64,000 nt of DNA. It comes from Exilibacterium tricleocarpae. Lineage in GTDB: Bacteria; Pseudomonadota; Gammaproteobacteria; Pseudomonadales; Cellvibrionaceae. Where the stretch lies: positions 258,987 through 322,986 of the forward strand of contig NZ_ML660087.1 in NCBI RefSeq assembly GCF_007004655.1. The letters run 5' to 3'. A program made the position numbers and the translations under genes. Of this stretch, positions 27,416 through 36,880 are shown in pieces; position 1 is the first letter of the stretch; each line of letters begins with the position of its first letter. The notes beneath the pieces were generated by a model. That model did no database searches. It saw nothing but the letters and a program-made list of their open reading frames with translations, and was not told the DNA's origin.

Positions 27416-27895
27416 ATGGGGCAAGGTAAAACAAGGTATTGGCGCGATATCCGGCCGGGCGAAACCTTCGAGACGGCGGCGATTACCCTCAGCACCGAGG
27501 ATATTCTCGAGTTCGCCGCCGACTTCGATCCACAGCCTTACCATCTTGATAACGGCGCCGCCGCCGCTTCCATTTTCGGCGGCTTGTGTGCCAGCGGCTG
27601 GCATGTGTGCGCAGTGATGATGCGTTTGCTCACCGATACGTTCGTCGCGGCACGGATCGATCTACTGGGGTCTTCGGGGGTGGGTGCGCTGCGCTGGCGC
27701 AAGCCCGTGTTCGCCGGCGATGCGCTGTCTTCGACGATTACCGTGAGCGAGTGCCTGGCGCCGGTGGACAAGTCCGAATTTGGCCGGATCGTTTGTGCAG
27801 TCGACGTCAGCAATCAACAGGGCGATTCGGTGATCACCCTGACCACCACGCTGCTGATCGGCGGCGGTTCCCGGGAGGCAGGCAGCGATGGATAA
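27416..27895 (+). CDS. MaoC-like hot-dog dehydratase, subunit 1
   Basis: A 159-residue single hot-dog protein of the MaoC/(R)-enoyl-CoA hydratase family. The hydratase motif is FAADFDPQPYHLD, with the Asp before Pro and the His five residues later as the likely catalytic pair, followed by GGLCASGWH. It overlaps the next MaoC-like gene by 8 bases, so the two are translationally coupled and could form a heterodimer. Probable reaction: reversible hydration of an enoyl-CoA or of a mesaconyl-type substrate. The substrate cannot be told from sequence. Confidence 0.8.
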   Translation: MGQGKTRYWRDIRPGETFETAAITLSTEDILEFAADFDPQPYHLDNGAAAASIFGGLCASGWHVCAVMMRLLTDTFVAARIDLLGSSGVGALRWRKPVFAGDALSSTITVSECLAPVDKSEFGRIVCAVDVSNQQGDSVITLTTTLLIGGGSREAGSDG

Positions 27896-28379
27896 AACAC
27901 CGTTTATTCGCAGCCGCTGGTTTGAAGATATACCGGTAGGCGAATTTCACGTGTTCGGCAGCTACACCTTCAGCGAAAAAGAGATCGTCGAGTTCGGCAA
28001 GAAGTATGCGCCACAGGTTTACCACACCGACCCGGACGCCGCCCTGGATACGGTGTATCGCGGTTTGATTGCCTCCGGCTGGCATATCTGCGCGGTGTGG
28101 ATGCGGATGATGGTCGACTATATGGAGCGCTTTGCCACCGGCGTCCAGGACGGACGCAGAAACGGTGCCGGTGTCGGTTTCGAAAACCTGGAGTGGCTGA
28201 AGCCGGTACGTCCGGGCCATACCCTGACGTTTACTTACGAGATTATCGACAAGCCCGATAAAGTCATTCGCGAGAAATGGGGCGTCATCCGCAGTCGCAA
28301 TGAAGCGTTCAACCAATACGGCGATCTGGTCTTCAGCTTCGTGATCGATATTCTGGCGGAGCGCGCGCCCGACGTTTGA
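27888..28379 (+). CDS. MaoC-like hot-dog protein, subunit 2 (catalytic Asp missing)
   Basis: A 163-residue homologue of the preceding protein. The corresponding motif reads FGKKYAPQVYHTDPDAA: the Asp before Pro is Ala, while the His is kept, and GLIASGWH is conserved. It is therefore likely to be weakly active or a structural partner of subunit 1, as in two-subunit hydratases. It starts within the 3' end of the upstream gene and ends 9 bases from the convergent ThDP-enzyme gene. Confidence 0.8.
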   Translation: MDKTPFIRSRWFEDIPVGEFHVFGSYTFSEKEIVEFGKKYAPQVYHTDPDAALDTVYRGLIASGWHICAVWMRMMVDYMERFATGVQDGRRNGAGVGFENLEWLKPVRPGHTLTFTYEIIDKPDKVIREKWGVIRSRNEAFNQYGDLVFSFVIDILAERAPDV

Positions 28380-28388
28380 GCGCCGGTT

Positions 28389-29924
28389 TTACAAGACCAC
28401 TTCAATCAGTCGCGGTCCCCTGGCTGCCATGGCCGCTTCGAATTGTGCCTGAAACTCTTCGGTGGTGGTGGCCCGGCTTGCGCTGACGCCCATGCCCGCG
28501 GCAATCTGCGTCCATTCGATACGGGGGTTGTCCAACTCCAGCATGGATTTGGCGCGTGCTCCCGGCTGCTCAACCCCGACACGCAGTAATTCCAGATTCA
28601 AGATAGCGTAGCTGCTGTTGTTATAGAGAACGACGCAGACATCCAGGTTTTCCCGCGCCATGGTCCACAGCGCCTGGTTCGTATACATGGCGCTGCCGTC
28701 GGCCTGGAGATTGATTACCTTGCGGTCCGGGCAGGCGATGGCGGCGCCGAGCGCCGCCGGCAGTCCCTGGCCGATGGCGCCTCCGGTCAGTGTCAACCAG
28801 TCGTGGGGCGCGGCGCCGTCGAAGTAGCCAAACGAAAACGCGCCGGCGGTATTGGCTTCATCTGAGACGATAGCCTGTGCCGGCAACAGGTTGGCGATAA
28901 CGGCACCGACGGTCTCGGCGGTCAGCGGGCCTGTGGGAATATCCGGCAGCGCCGGTTCATCGATCGCCGGCGGCGCCGGCGCCTGCAGGTGTTCGGCCAG
29001 GGCTTCGAGCGCGGCGATCTGGTCCTGGTGCGGATCGGCCAGTTGTAGCAGGTTGCAGTTTGGCGGCCACAGCGTGCCCGGCTTGTCCGGGTAGGCGAAG
29101 AACGAGACCGGTGCCTTGGCGCCCACCATCACCATATGGGTGAAAGTGCCGAGCATATCGGCGGCCATTTCGCCGAAGTAGGGCAGGCGCTCGATCTTGG
29201 GCCGACCGACACCCCGTTGCAGCCGCGCGGGGAAGACCTCGCTGATCAGGCGCGTGCCGGTTGCCGCGGCGATGCGACTGGCGGCTTTGAGACCGCGTTC
29301 GCGCAGGGCCATACCGCCGAGAAACAGGCAGCCCGGCTCGCCGCTGCGCAATAAGTCGGCGGCGGCGGCAATACGCTCCTGCGGTATCCCGGGCCGCGGC
29401 GCCACGGCCAGTGGTGCCGCGACCTCACCGCCTTCGGTCCAGGCGTGGTCGGCGGGCACGATCAGGTTGGCCTGGCGTCCGGCCATGGCGGCCGCTACCG
29501 CTGCCACGCCGTCGGCGGCCATAGATTCGGCCGAGGCGCAGATTTTTACCCAATCGCTGGTGAGGGCCGCGTAGCCCGGCACATCGGAGGTCAGGGGCGC
29601 ATCCAGGGGCAGGTGGTAGGTGGCGTGATCGCCGATGATATTGACGATGGGTGTGAAGGCGCGCCCGGCATTGTGGAGGTTGGCCATACCGTTGGCAAAG
29701 CCGGGCCCCAGGTGCAACAGCGTGGCGGCGGGCTTGTCTGCCATGCGCCCGTAACCGTCGGCCGCGCCGGTGACAACACCTTCAAACAGGCCCAGGATCG
29801 GCCGCATACCGGGTATCTTGTCGATCGCCGCCACCAGTTGCATTTCGGAGGTACCGGGGTTGGCAAAGCAGACTTCGACGCCGGCATCGATCAGGGATTG
29901 CAGCAGAGATTCAGCACCATTCAT
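28389..29924 (-). CDS. ThDP-dependent enzyme of the acetolactate synthase family
   Basis: A 511-residue thiamin-diphosphate enzyme. The N-terminal pyrimidine-binding domain shows CFANPGTSEMQ and GLFEGVVTGAADGYGRMA, with the conserved Glu. A central domain spans about 185-320. The C-terminal ThDP domain has the cofactor motif as QADGSAMYTNQALW...VVLYNN, with Ala in place of the first Gly of GDG. Relatives decarboxylate 2-oxo acids (benzoylformate decarboxylase, acetolactate synthase-like). It is shorter than true AHAS and lacks a small-subunit partner, so a catabolic decarboxylase or lyase is likelier. AAGGGC precedes the ATG. The gene is convergent with the MaoC pair. Confidence 0.8.
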   Translation of the reverse strand: MNGAESLLQSLIDAGVEVCFANPGTSEMQLVAAIDKIPGMRPILGLFEGVVTGAADGYGRMADKPAATLLHLGPGFANGMANLHNAGRAFTPIVNIIGDHATYHLPLDAPLTSDVPGYAALTSDWVKICASAESMAADGVAAVAAAMAGRQANLIVPADHAWTEGGEVAAPLAVAPRPGIPQERIAAAADLLRSGEPGCLFLGGMALRERGLKAASRIAAATGTRLISEVFPARLQRGVGRPKIERLPYFGEMAADMLGTFTHMVMVGAKAPVSFFAYPDKPGTLWPPNCNLLQLADPHQDQIAALEALAEHLQAPAPPAIDEPALPDIPTGPLTAETVGAVIANLLPAQAIVSDEANTAGAFSFGYFDGAAPHDWLTLTGGAIGQGLPAALGAAIACPDRKVINLQADGSAMYTNQALWTMARENLDVCVVLYNNSSYAILNLELLRVGVEQPGARAKSMLELDNPRIEWTQIAAGMGVSASRATTTEEFQAQFEAAMAARGPRLIEVVL

Positions 29925-30269
29925 GTTAACGCCCTTGTATCAGGTCGGTTTTACACCGCTAGCGGGATGTTAAGGTATTGCCGATAGTAAAGAAATCCTT
30001 CCCTGAGTGTCTGTCACTTGGACGACAACCAAGTACAATGAGGCGTTGTCCTAGAGTGACCCTTTCCTGGGCCGGCATGGTGCGAGGTGAGGCCCTGCGC
30101 GGCGTAGGGTCAAACCATGGTAGGATGCGGGGTCTGGCCCGAATGGCACCTGAAGCGAGTGTCATTAGGTTGCCCAGTCGGTGAAAATGCCGGCGTCGAT
30201 CCGCTGAGGTTTTTGCCGCTGAGTTCGTCATGTCGAGTTGACGACCAAACACAATAACAAGGCCCAAAT
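29925..30269. other. Divergent promoter region with a fragment of repeat end
   Basis: 345 bases between divergent genes. AATGGCACCTGAAGCGAGTG at 30145-30164, followed by TCATT, matches the outer terminus of the palindromic element at 46243-46262, so a solo repeat end is present. Promoters for both neighbours must lie here; I could not define them. Confidence 0.5.
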
Positions 30270-31667
30270 ATGTTGGACACCATCCTGGATTTTTTAAATA
30301 ACGCCCTGATCGCCATTCTCATACCCATGGGCCTGCTGTTTACCGTCGTTTCCCGGGGGTTGCAGTTCCGCTACTTCAAACGCATGTTTCTGGTGATTCG
30401 CCAGGCGTTTCATCACGAGGGCAATCACCTGAGTTCATTCCAGGCCCTGACGCTCAGCGTCGCCGGCCGGGTCGGGGCCGGCAATATCGCCGGGGTGGCG
30501 GTGGCTATTACCCTGGGCGGTCCCGGGGCGGTATTCTGGTTCTGGATCGTCGGCCTGGTGGGTATGGCCACCAGCTTTTTTGAGTGTTCCCTGGCTCAGT
30601 TGTTTAAAAACGCCGAGCCCGACGGCACTTATCGCGGCGGACCCGCCTATTATATCCAGCGAGGCCTGGGCCAGAAATGGCTGGCGGCAATCTTTTCAAT
30701 TTTACTATTGGTGACATTCGGGTTTGGGTTCAATGCGGTGCAGTCCTACACCGTGGCCACCTCGCTGCACGATGCTTTCGGCATACCGACGCTGGTCACC
30801 GGTATCTGCCTGGCCGGGGCACTGGGACTGGTGATTTTCGGCGGTATCAAACGGATTGCGGAGTTGGCGGAATATGTGGTGCCGGTTATGGCGCTGGGCT
30901 ATTTCATTGTGGCGCTGGTGGTGATTGCCATTAACATTACCGAAATTCCGGCAGTGTTGGCGCTGATTGTCAAAAGCGCTTTTGGTCTGGATGCCGCCTT
31001 CGGCGGTGGTATGGGTGCGGCGTTACTGTGGGGGATAAAGCGCGGCCTGTTTTCCAACGAGGCGGGTTTGGGCAGCGCGCCCAATGTTGCCGCCGTCGCC
31101 CATGTGCCGCACCCGGCTAATCAGGGGGTGGTGCAGGCGTTTAGTGTTTTTGTCGACACCATCGTACTGTGCACCTGCACCGCGGCTATTATCCTGTTGT
31201 CGGATGTTTACCAGCCCGGCGGTGAAATCGGCGGCGTGGTATTGACACAAAATGCACTGGCCGAACACGTGGGCCAGTGGGGCGGCGGCTTTGTTACCAT
31301 CGCCCTGCTGTTATTTTCCTTCACGTCGATTATGTACAACTACTACCTGGGGGAGAACAGCCTGAATTTCTTTAGCGAGGAGAATAAAACGCTGTTTACG
31401 GTGTTTCGGGTTATGACGCTGGTGCTGGTGCTCTGGGGGACTATGCAAAACCTGAGTTCGGTATTTTCCTTCGCCGACTTCACCATGGCTATGTTGGCGA
31501 TCGTCAATCTCACGGCTTTGATGCTGTTGTTTAAAGTGGGCCTGCGGGTGATAAAGGATTTTGACGAGCAGCTACAACGGGGAGAAAAGTGGCCTAAATT
31601 CGATCCGAAAAAGTTTAGCGATCTCAATATTGATCACGATGCCTGGCGCGACAATGGGGCTAAGTAG
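30270..31667 (+). CDS. Sodium:alanine/glycine symporter (AGCS family)
   Basis: A 465-residue inner-membrane transporter with about eleven helices. The AGCS signature region is visible: ALTLSVAGRVGAGNIAGVAVAITLGGPGAVFW, then GTYRGGPAYYIQRGLG, and a C-terminal part with FSNEAGLGSAPNVAAVAH. It imports alanine, glycine or related amino acids with Na+. Length is normal. It stands alone; palindromic element C follows 160 bases after its stop. Confidence 0.9.
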   Translation: MLDTILDFLNNALIAILIPMGLLFTVVSRGLQFRYFKRMFLVIRQAFHHEGNHLSSFQALTLSVAGRVGAGNIAGVAVAITLGGPGAVFWFWIVGLVGMATSFFECSLAQLFKNAEPDGTYRGGPAYYIQRGLGQKWLAAIFSILLLVTFGFGFNAVQSYTVATSLHDAFGIPTLVTGICLAGALGLVIFGGIKRIAELAEYVVPVMALGYFIVALVVIAINITEIPAVLALIVKSAFGLDAAFGGGMGAALLWGIKRGLFSNEAGLGSAPNVAAVAHVPHPANQGVVQAFSVFVDTIVLCTCTAAIILLSDVYQPGGEIGGVVLTQNALAEHVGQWGGGFVTIALLLFSFTSIMYNYYLGENSLNFFSEENKTLFTVFRVMTLVLVLWGTMQNLSSVFSFADFTMAMLAIVNLTALMLLFKVGLRVIKDFDEQLQRGEKWPKFDPKKFSDLNIDHDAWRDNGAK

Positions 31668-32163
31668 TGCCGCTATTGTAACCGGCGGCTGGTAATAATA
31701 TAGGATTTTTGGTCGCTATGAGAGCGCAGGGGTTGTGTGCTCGATACATCCGGTATGGTAGTATACCGAGCTTTAATTTTACCTGTGAGCTTCTTTTCTG
31801 TTGTTTAAAAAGTGATGAAAAGAAAGTTGAAGGCAAGCATGAAGAACCAACTGAGGGATAAGCCTGCTGAGACCGTGCACGGCAGGGATGCCGTGCGCGA
31901 GCCCCCAGGGATGGGTTTACGGCGAGTCTCAGCAGGCTTATCCCTCAGTTGGTTCGCCACGATCTTCAACAGAATTACGACTCAATAATCATTGCTTGTG
32001 GATAACTGGATGTATAGAACTCAGTAAAAACCGAGCTGCCGCCCGGAGCAATTCGCCGGTTGCAGTAGTTTGTTGGACGCCGGGTTCAGTAGCCCTGTAA
32101 CTACAGAACCAGCATGTACTGCGGATTACTTAAAATAATAATTCTTCTATATAGGGAAGTGAC
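31668..32163. other. Intergenic region carrying element copy C
   Basis: About 500 bases with no gene. The palindromic copy C at 31826-31970 is the main feature. A short AT-rich segment with a weak ribosome binding site (AGGGAAGTGAC) precedes the amidohydrolase start. Confidence 0.7.
31826..31970. repeat. Palindromic element, copy C (divergent stem)
   Basis: A perfect 30-bp stem (31844-31873, beginning GAACCAACTGAGGG, and 31926-31955) encloses a 52-base loop with an inner hairpin GCACGGCA-GGGA-TGCCGTGC, then CCCAGGGATGGGTTTA. The stem sequence has almost nothing in common with the other copies, yet the loop motif and the 30-bp length are the same. A short outer pair GTTGAAG / CTTCAAC is present. 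Orientation is opposite to B, E and F. Confidence 0.85.
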
Positions 32164-33783
32164 ATGACACAGCCCACTCTTATCATCGATATGCACACCC
32201 ACCTGTTCAATGCCAGGTACGTTCCTTTAAAAGAAATATTTGTTTCAAAGAAAGTACCGAAAGCCCTGGCCGGTAAATTGGCGAAACTGGTTTTGCTGCT
32301 AACGGGACAGTCCAAGCTGCGGATTAACGTCCCGCAACCCCTGAGTGACGAAGTATCATTTGACTCGCTGCTAAAAAGCAATATGAATTTATCTCAGGAG
32401 CACGACCACCAGGTGACGGCGCTGGCGGGCACTATTGAAGACCTGGTGATGACCCAACTCTACCTGGAAATGCAGGGAGTTGAAGACGACTTCGAGGCTG
32501 CCATGGCCGTCGAAGACTGTGAGCTCTATCGACTGCTGTGCGAGTTGGATCGGGAGTTTGGCGATCCCGAATCAGCCGCGGCTCTCGATTTACAGGGCCC
32601 GGCGGGATTTGTGTCGATCAGTTTCGCCAATAAGCCGTTTTCCGGTGTCACGGATAAAGGACTTTTCAGCGGCCTGAGGAAAATGTTGAAACGGATGTTG
32701 AAGAAGGTGATCAGGTTTGTCGACGCCGGTGGCGATTTCCTGGATTTTGCGCTGACCATGATGCGAGGCGAAAAGAAGCTGCTGCGCCGCTTGGAGGGTT
32801 ATTATAAAGCCACCCAGAGCAAATTCCTGTTAGTGCACTATATGATGGATATGGCGCACCCCTTCGAAGGCGATGTGCACTTTCCTTTCTACAACAAGCA
32901 GCTTGAAAAAATGACGGCACTGGAGAAGCACTCCGACGGCAGCCTGCTCGGTTTTGCCGCCTTTGACCCGATACGCTGTGTCGATCGGCAACTTTCCGAA
33001 CCGGGCATTATCGATCTTCTCGAAACGGCTTTGCGTTATGGCAAGGTGGGTTTCAAATTTTACCCGCCGATGGGCTATCGAGCCGCGAATAACGAGGACA
33101 GTCCGGGACTGGAGTACGCGGTCGATGTGTTTTTTGATTACTGTGTCGCTAACCGCGTGCCGGTGTTTACCCATTGTACACCGGAAGGTTTTGAACAGAC
33201 GCCCGGTAAAACCGGACCCAACAGCCATCCCAAATACTGGGAGGCGGCGCTGCAAAAGCCCGGTAGAGACGAACTTATCCTGTGCTTCGGACATGCCGGC
33301 GGCGGCAAACGCACGCTCGGCAACCGCACCGTGATGGGGTGGCTCTCCGGCACTGATGAACAGCAGTGGAACGACCAAGACAATTATGCCCGCTGGGTGG
33401 TCAGGCTGTGCCGGCAGTATAAAAATGTTTACTGTGAGATAGCCTATATGCACGAAATCATCGGCCACGGCGGCAGCAGCGACGCTTTTAAACAGCGGCT
33501 GATTGCCGAGTACCAGCGGGGTGTCGACGCTGAGCACCCCTATCCGTTTGCCGAGAAAATCATGTATGGTTCTGACTGGCATATGCCGAGTATGGTCAAT
33601 GACATCGACGATTACCTGAGGGATGTCGTCAATATTTTTACCGCACCGGAGTTGGCACCGCACCGGGAAGCCTTTTTCTCGGGTAATGCCCTGCGATACC
33701 TGGATATTGACAATTATCTCGCGCGGGTAGCGGATATATTCGGTGCGACGTATATCGATGGTGTCAGGGCCAGGATCGGTTAG
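32164..33783 (+). CDS. Amidohydrolase-superfamily metal-dependent hydrolase (539 aa)
   Basis: A long TIM-barrel amidohydrolase. Metal ligands are visible: His-x-His in IIDMHTHLFN near the N-terminus, KVGFKFYPPMGYR, the His of PVFTHCTPEGF, LCFGHAGGGKR, and the Asp of MYGSDWHMPSM. Length exceeds the usual 280-350 residues because of a ~180-residue helical insertion after the first strand (about 25-215). The reaction (decarboxylation, or lactone/amide hydrolysis) is not predictable. It is convergent with the alpha/beta-hydrolase gene and transcribed alone. Confidence 0.8.
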   Translation: MTQPTLIIDMHTHLFNARYVPLKEIFVSKKVPKALAGKLAKLVLLLTGQSKLRINVPQPLSDEVSFDSLLKSNMNLSQEHDHQVTALAGTIEDLVMTQLYLEMQGVEDDFEAAMAVEDCELYRLLCELDREFGDPESAAALDLQGPAGFVSISFANKPFSGVTDKGLFSGLRKMLKRMLKKVIRFVDAGGDFLDFALTMMRGEKKLLRRLEGYYKATQSKFLLVHYMMDMAHPFEGDVHFPFYNKQLEKMTALEKHSDGSLLGFAAFDPIRCVDRQLSEPGIIDLLETALRYGKVGFKFYPPMGYRAANNEDSPGLEYAVDVFFDYCVANRVPVFTHCTPEGFEQTPGKTGPNSHPKYWEAALQKPGRDELILCFGHAGGGKRTLGNRTVMGWLSGTDEQQWNDQDNYARWVVRLCRQYKNVYCEIAYMHEIIGHGGSSDAFKQRLIAEYQRGVDAEHPYPFAEKIMYGSDWHMPSMVNDIDDYLRDVVNIFTAPELAPHREAFFSGNALRYLDIDNYLARVADIFGATYIDGVRARIG

Positions 33784-33858
33784 TTACGCCGAATCGATTT
33801 ATCCTCGACTGTCCGATCAACCGACCGGACCTGCTCCGACGCCGTTGCCAGTAGTGAT

Positions 33859-35277
33859 CTAAAGTTTGCAGAAGTTGGTAACCGTTTCGCGTGACCGAAT
33901 GAGGTACTGAAAGATTTGCCCGGTGGTCCGTAGTGTCGTGGGGGCGTCATCCGTATCCGTTGACAGGCTTTCGGCGATATCCCGGGCGGCGGTCCAGGCG
34001 GCCAGAAGATGTGCACCGCTCCAGTCCAAGCGTAAATTCGGTAGCGGCAGTCGGCTCGTGTGCCGGGAATTTATACTCCCGTCAATGTTCCAGTCGTCCG
34101 GTAAGATCCCGAGCTGCGATAACAAAAGTCGCAGCCAGTCAGTTCCCGGCGATACCGGTGCCAGATTGGCGCCGAGGGCTTTCGCGGCTGCAGTCGCGGT
34201 GTTCAGGAATAACTGTTGGCAGGTCTCGGTGTCAGTCGGCATGGCGAGATTGAGATCCGATAACCCGAAACCGGGCAGATCGATAGCGGCGCTGGCTGTG
34301 GCTGCGTCACTCGCTGCGCCCCGGTTTATAAACGGTGAGCGCAGTGTCATCCGGCCGTTAAACTGTGCGGGCATTTCGATGTAAACCGACGTTGTCGAGA
34401 GTTTGAGATAGCGGCGCCGGGCGCATTGGCGCGAGGTCAGCTCGGCAGCCGTGACAGTAGCCAATCGGTTGTTGGCCAACGGCTGCCGCATTAGCCTGGC
34501 GATATCCTGCAATCCCTGCAATACGGTGCCTGCCACCGGCAGTCGCTGCATGTGAGCAACCAACAGGTCATCGTGCCGGCCGAATAAGGTAAACGGTATA
34601 TCTGCAAGTTCACTCAGCACGCCGGCCATCGGGTAGAGAATAGCGGCGCGGTAAGCGGTGGGATAGTCGTCTCCTGCCGCCAGGAAACCCATTGCCGTTC
34701 GGTGTACGAATTCCAGATCGCGCCTGACAGCGGTAAGCCGTGTTTGGGGCCGGCGGTCATAAAACGGAAAATAAGTTTGCTGATCCAACACCCGGGTCCA
34801 TACCGCGTTGAGATGGGAACCGTCGCGCTCCGGCACTATGGGTGTCAGGTAGTGGGTCAACATTGACTGCTGTTCCGGTGCGGTAAAAGCCGGCGGAGCA
34901 TCGAGGAACAGGTGTTTGACTCGCGCGGGGTGGTGGCGGCCAAACTCCGCGGCTATGGCGGCGCCGGTGTGAATACCGTATAAATAAACCTGCTCCAGTT
35001 GCAGGCGGTCCAATAGTTGCCTCAAGGCACCGACAAAATCCTCAATTGTCGCTGTCCCGGGAGACGCGACAATCGGGTCTGAGTCACCGTAGCCGGGGGT
35101 ATCCAGCGCGATGCAGCAATAGTGTGATGAAAGCTGCTCCAGCAGCGGCAGTACCGACAATGAAGAGCGCGGGCATTCGTGTAGCAGTATCAACGGCGGT
35201 CCGCTGCCTGCGTAGCGTATGTGCAGGTGGCCGCAGGTGAAGGGGATAAATGCCCGTGTTGGCTGAGTTTGCGCCAT
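33859..35277 (-). CDS. Duplicated alpha/beta hydrolase with His at the nucleophile position
   Basis: A 472-residue protein. Residues about 10-270 form an alpha/beta hydrolase (oxyanion HECPRS, DTPGYGDSD), but the nucleophile elbow reads Gly-Ile-His103-Thr-Gly instead of Gly-x-Ser-x-Gly. Residues about 280-472 hold a second, partial copy with AIDLPGFGLSD and an LDWSGAHLLAAW end. Such HTG variants exist in some hydrolase subfamilies, but ordinary Ser chemistry is not possible. The ATG lies 3 bases after the stop of the FAD oxidase gene; last gene of the minus-strand catabolic operon. Confidence 0.75.
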   Translation of the reverse strand: MAQTQPTRAFIPFTCGHLHIRYAGSGPPLILLHECPRSSLSVLPLLEQLSSHYCCIALDTPGYGDSDPIVASPGTATIEDFVGALRQLLDRLQLEQVYLYGIHTGAAIAAEFGRHHPARVKHLFLDAPPAFTAPEQQSMLTHYLTPIVPERDGSHLNAVWTRVLDQQTYFPFYDRRPQTRLTAVRRDLEFVHRTAMGFLAAGDDYPTAYRAAILYPMAGVLSELADIPFTLFGRHDDLLVAHMQRLPVAGTVLQGLQDIARLMRQPLANNRLATVTAAELTSRQCARRRYLKLSTTSVYIEMPAQFNGRMTLRSPFINRGAASDAATASAAIDLPGFGLSDLNLAMPTDTETCQQLFLNTATAAAKALGANLAPVSPGTDWLRLLLSQLGILPDDWNIDGSINSRHTSRLPLPNLRLDWSGAHLLAAWTAARDIAESLSTDTDDAPTTLRTTGQIFQYLIRSRETVTNFCKL

Positions 35278-35280
35278 GGC

Positions 35281-36864
35281 CTAAGCGTCCTCTTTGGTGG
35301 TGAGGCCCAATATACCGGGCGCCAGTGTGTTGCCCGGGTCGACCCCGCGTTTGAGCTGCCGGATTAAGCGGCGGGTGACGGGGTTCAACCTGCTCAGATA
35401 CTCATAGCTGCGTCCCAGTTGTACGTGCTGGGCGCCGAGACTGTCCATCAATGCCACCAGATCTTTTCTGGCTTCCCATATCTCAGTGTCCGATACGGGA
35501 TGGTTTGCCGGTGGGGACTTTTGTTCGGCCTGCGGGCAGTGTTTGAGATGCAGCGGGTACAGCTCGCCGTCCCAAAGGAACATAGGCTCGATAAGCACAT
35601 GATGGCGACCGGCGTTTATCAGCAGCATATGACACTCGACACGCTCAGGCCCCAGGCGGCGACGGATATCGTCCAGCGCTTTTAGCAGTGTGGCGCCCAG
35701 CTTCCGGCGTGCCGCCAGGGGAAATATGCCGTGTGCGGGCAACCAGCGCTCGTAGCGCCGACCCAGCATGCCGCGAACCGAATAAGGCCGGGTGTTCAAG
35801 ACCTCTGCGACGCTGGTGGTGAGCCGGCGAAAACCGCGGCTGGCAGCAGTGTCGGCGGCGCGTCTCTCCAGGGCATTGGCCTCTTGCCGGCAATGGCTTT
35901 CGCAGATCACATGTACACCCCAGGTGCCCGACAGTGCTGTATCGCGCCACTGCAGCAGGGTGCGAAACATCTGCCCGGCACTTTGGACAGTTTGCAGCGG
36001 GTTCGATTTGCCAAGCAATACCCTGGCGCCGGTGCGCAGTTGCTGCCAGAAGCCCTGAGTCTGCAGGTTCTTGCTGCGTCCGGGATCAAAACAATAGGCC
36101 CGGTAGTTTCCCGGTAGCGGAGCCAGTGCCTCCAGTAGCGACAGATACTCATCGGGCGCGTTTACTGCGCAGGCAAAAAATCGCCGGTGCAGCGGCTGCG
36201 GTTCGAGTTTGATCCACGCCCGGCCCAGTATGCCCAGCGCTCCGCAGTCGCCGATAAACAAGCCGGTCAGATCGGGACCCTGGCCACGCCAGGCGCTACA
36301 GGACAGGGCGTCTGTCGCCAGGGAACCGGTGTGAAACACGGTGCCGTCGGCGGCTATGATCTCCAATGCCAGAACCGCATGCATATCTGCGGGCAATCCC
36401 TGCCGTATCGCGCCGCCGATGGTCGATACCGAACCTGAAAAAGGCGCGCTCAGGGCGGGGCGCATACCGCTGCCGTGCAGAAAGTCATCCAGTTGCTGCC
36501 AGGTTGCCCCGGCCTCGACGACAACGATATCCGTGGTCTGGTGCGCGTAGTCGATGCCGTTCAGGAGCGAGACGTCGAGTATCACCGAAGTGGCATTTTG
36601 AGGCAGGTAACCGCCGCTGTAGGACAGGCCGCCGGCGCGCACCTCGATACTCAACTCACTGCCCCCGGCGCAGGTTACCAGTGGACCTATCTCGTCACAA
36701 CGTCGCGGTTGCAATACCGCCAGCGGCCTGTGCGCCGCCTGGAAAAACACATCGTGGTCATACAGAGCCAATAGTGCCGGGTCGGTATTTATCCGCCTGT
36801 GTAACCCGACTTCCTGCAAGGCTTGCTGTAGTGTTTGCAGCTGTTGCTTTGTGGCCTCCGGCAT
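35281..36864 (-). CDS. FAD-linked oxidase (GlcD/VAO type)
   Basis: A 527-residue flavoprotein with a PCMH-type FAD-binding domain (about 40-230): LSIEVRAGGLSYSGGYLPQN, then VVVEAGATWQQLDDFLHGSG and SGSVSTIGGAIRQG. The C-terminal half is a substrate cap ending RQLKRGVDPGNTLAPGILG, a typical FAD-oxidase C-terminus. It would oxidise a hydroxy acid, alcohol or phenol. No signal peptide; cytoplasmic. AGGGA precedes the ATG. It lies between the ligase and hydrolase genes of the operon. Confidence 0.85.
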   Translation of the reverse strand: MPEATKQQLQTLQQALQEVGLHRRINTDPALLALYDHDVFFQAAHRPLAVLQPRRCDEIGPLVTCAGGSELSIEVRAGGLSYSGGYLPQNATSVILDVSLLNGIDYAHQTTDIVVVEAGATWQQLDDFLHGSGMRPALSAPFSGSVSTIGGAIRQGLPADMHAVLALEIIAADGTVFHTGSLATDALSCSAWRGQGPDLTGLFIGDCGALGILGRAWIKLEPQPLHRRFFACAVNAPDEYLSLLEALAPLPGNYRAYCFDPGRSKNLQTQGFWQQLRTGARVLLGKSNPLQTVQSAGQMFRTLLQWRDTALSGTWGVHVICESHCRQEANALERRAADTAASRGFRRLTTSVAEVLNTRPYSVRGMLGRRYERWLPAHGIFPLAARRKLGATLLKALDDIRRRLGPERVECHMLLINAGRHHVLIEPMFLWDGELYPLHLKHCPQAEQKSPPANHPVSDTEIWEARKDLVALMDSLGAQHVQLGRSYEYLSRLNPVTRRLIRQLKRGVDPGNTLAPGILGLTTKEDA

Positions 36865-36880
36865 AGTCCCTGTCAGTTCC

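Noticed and set aside
29959-30267. A 102-residue minus-strand frame between the ThDP enzyme and the symporter
   Set aside because: It runs through a repeat-end fragment and the promoter region and gives an Arg/Pro-rich product without features.
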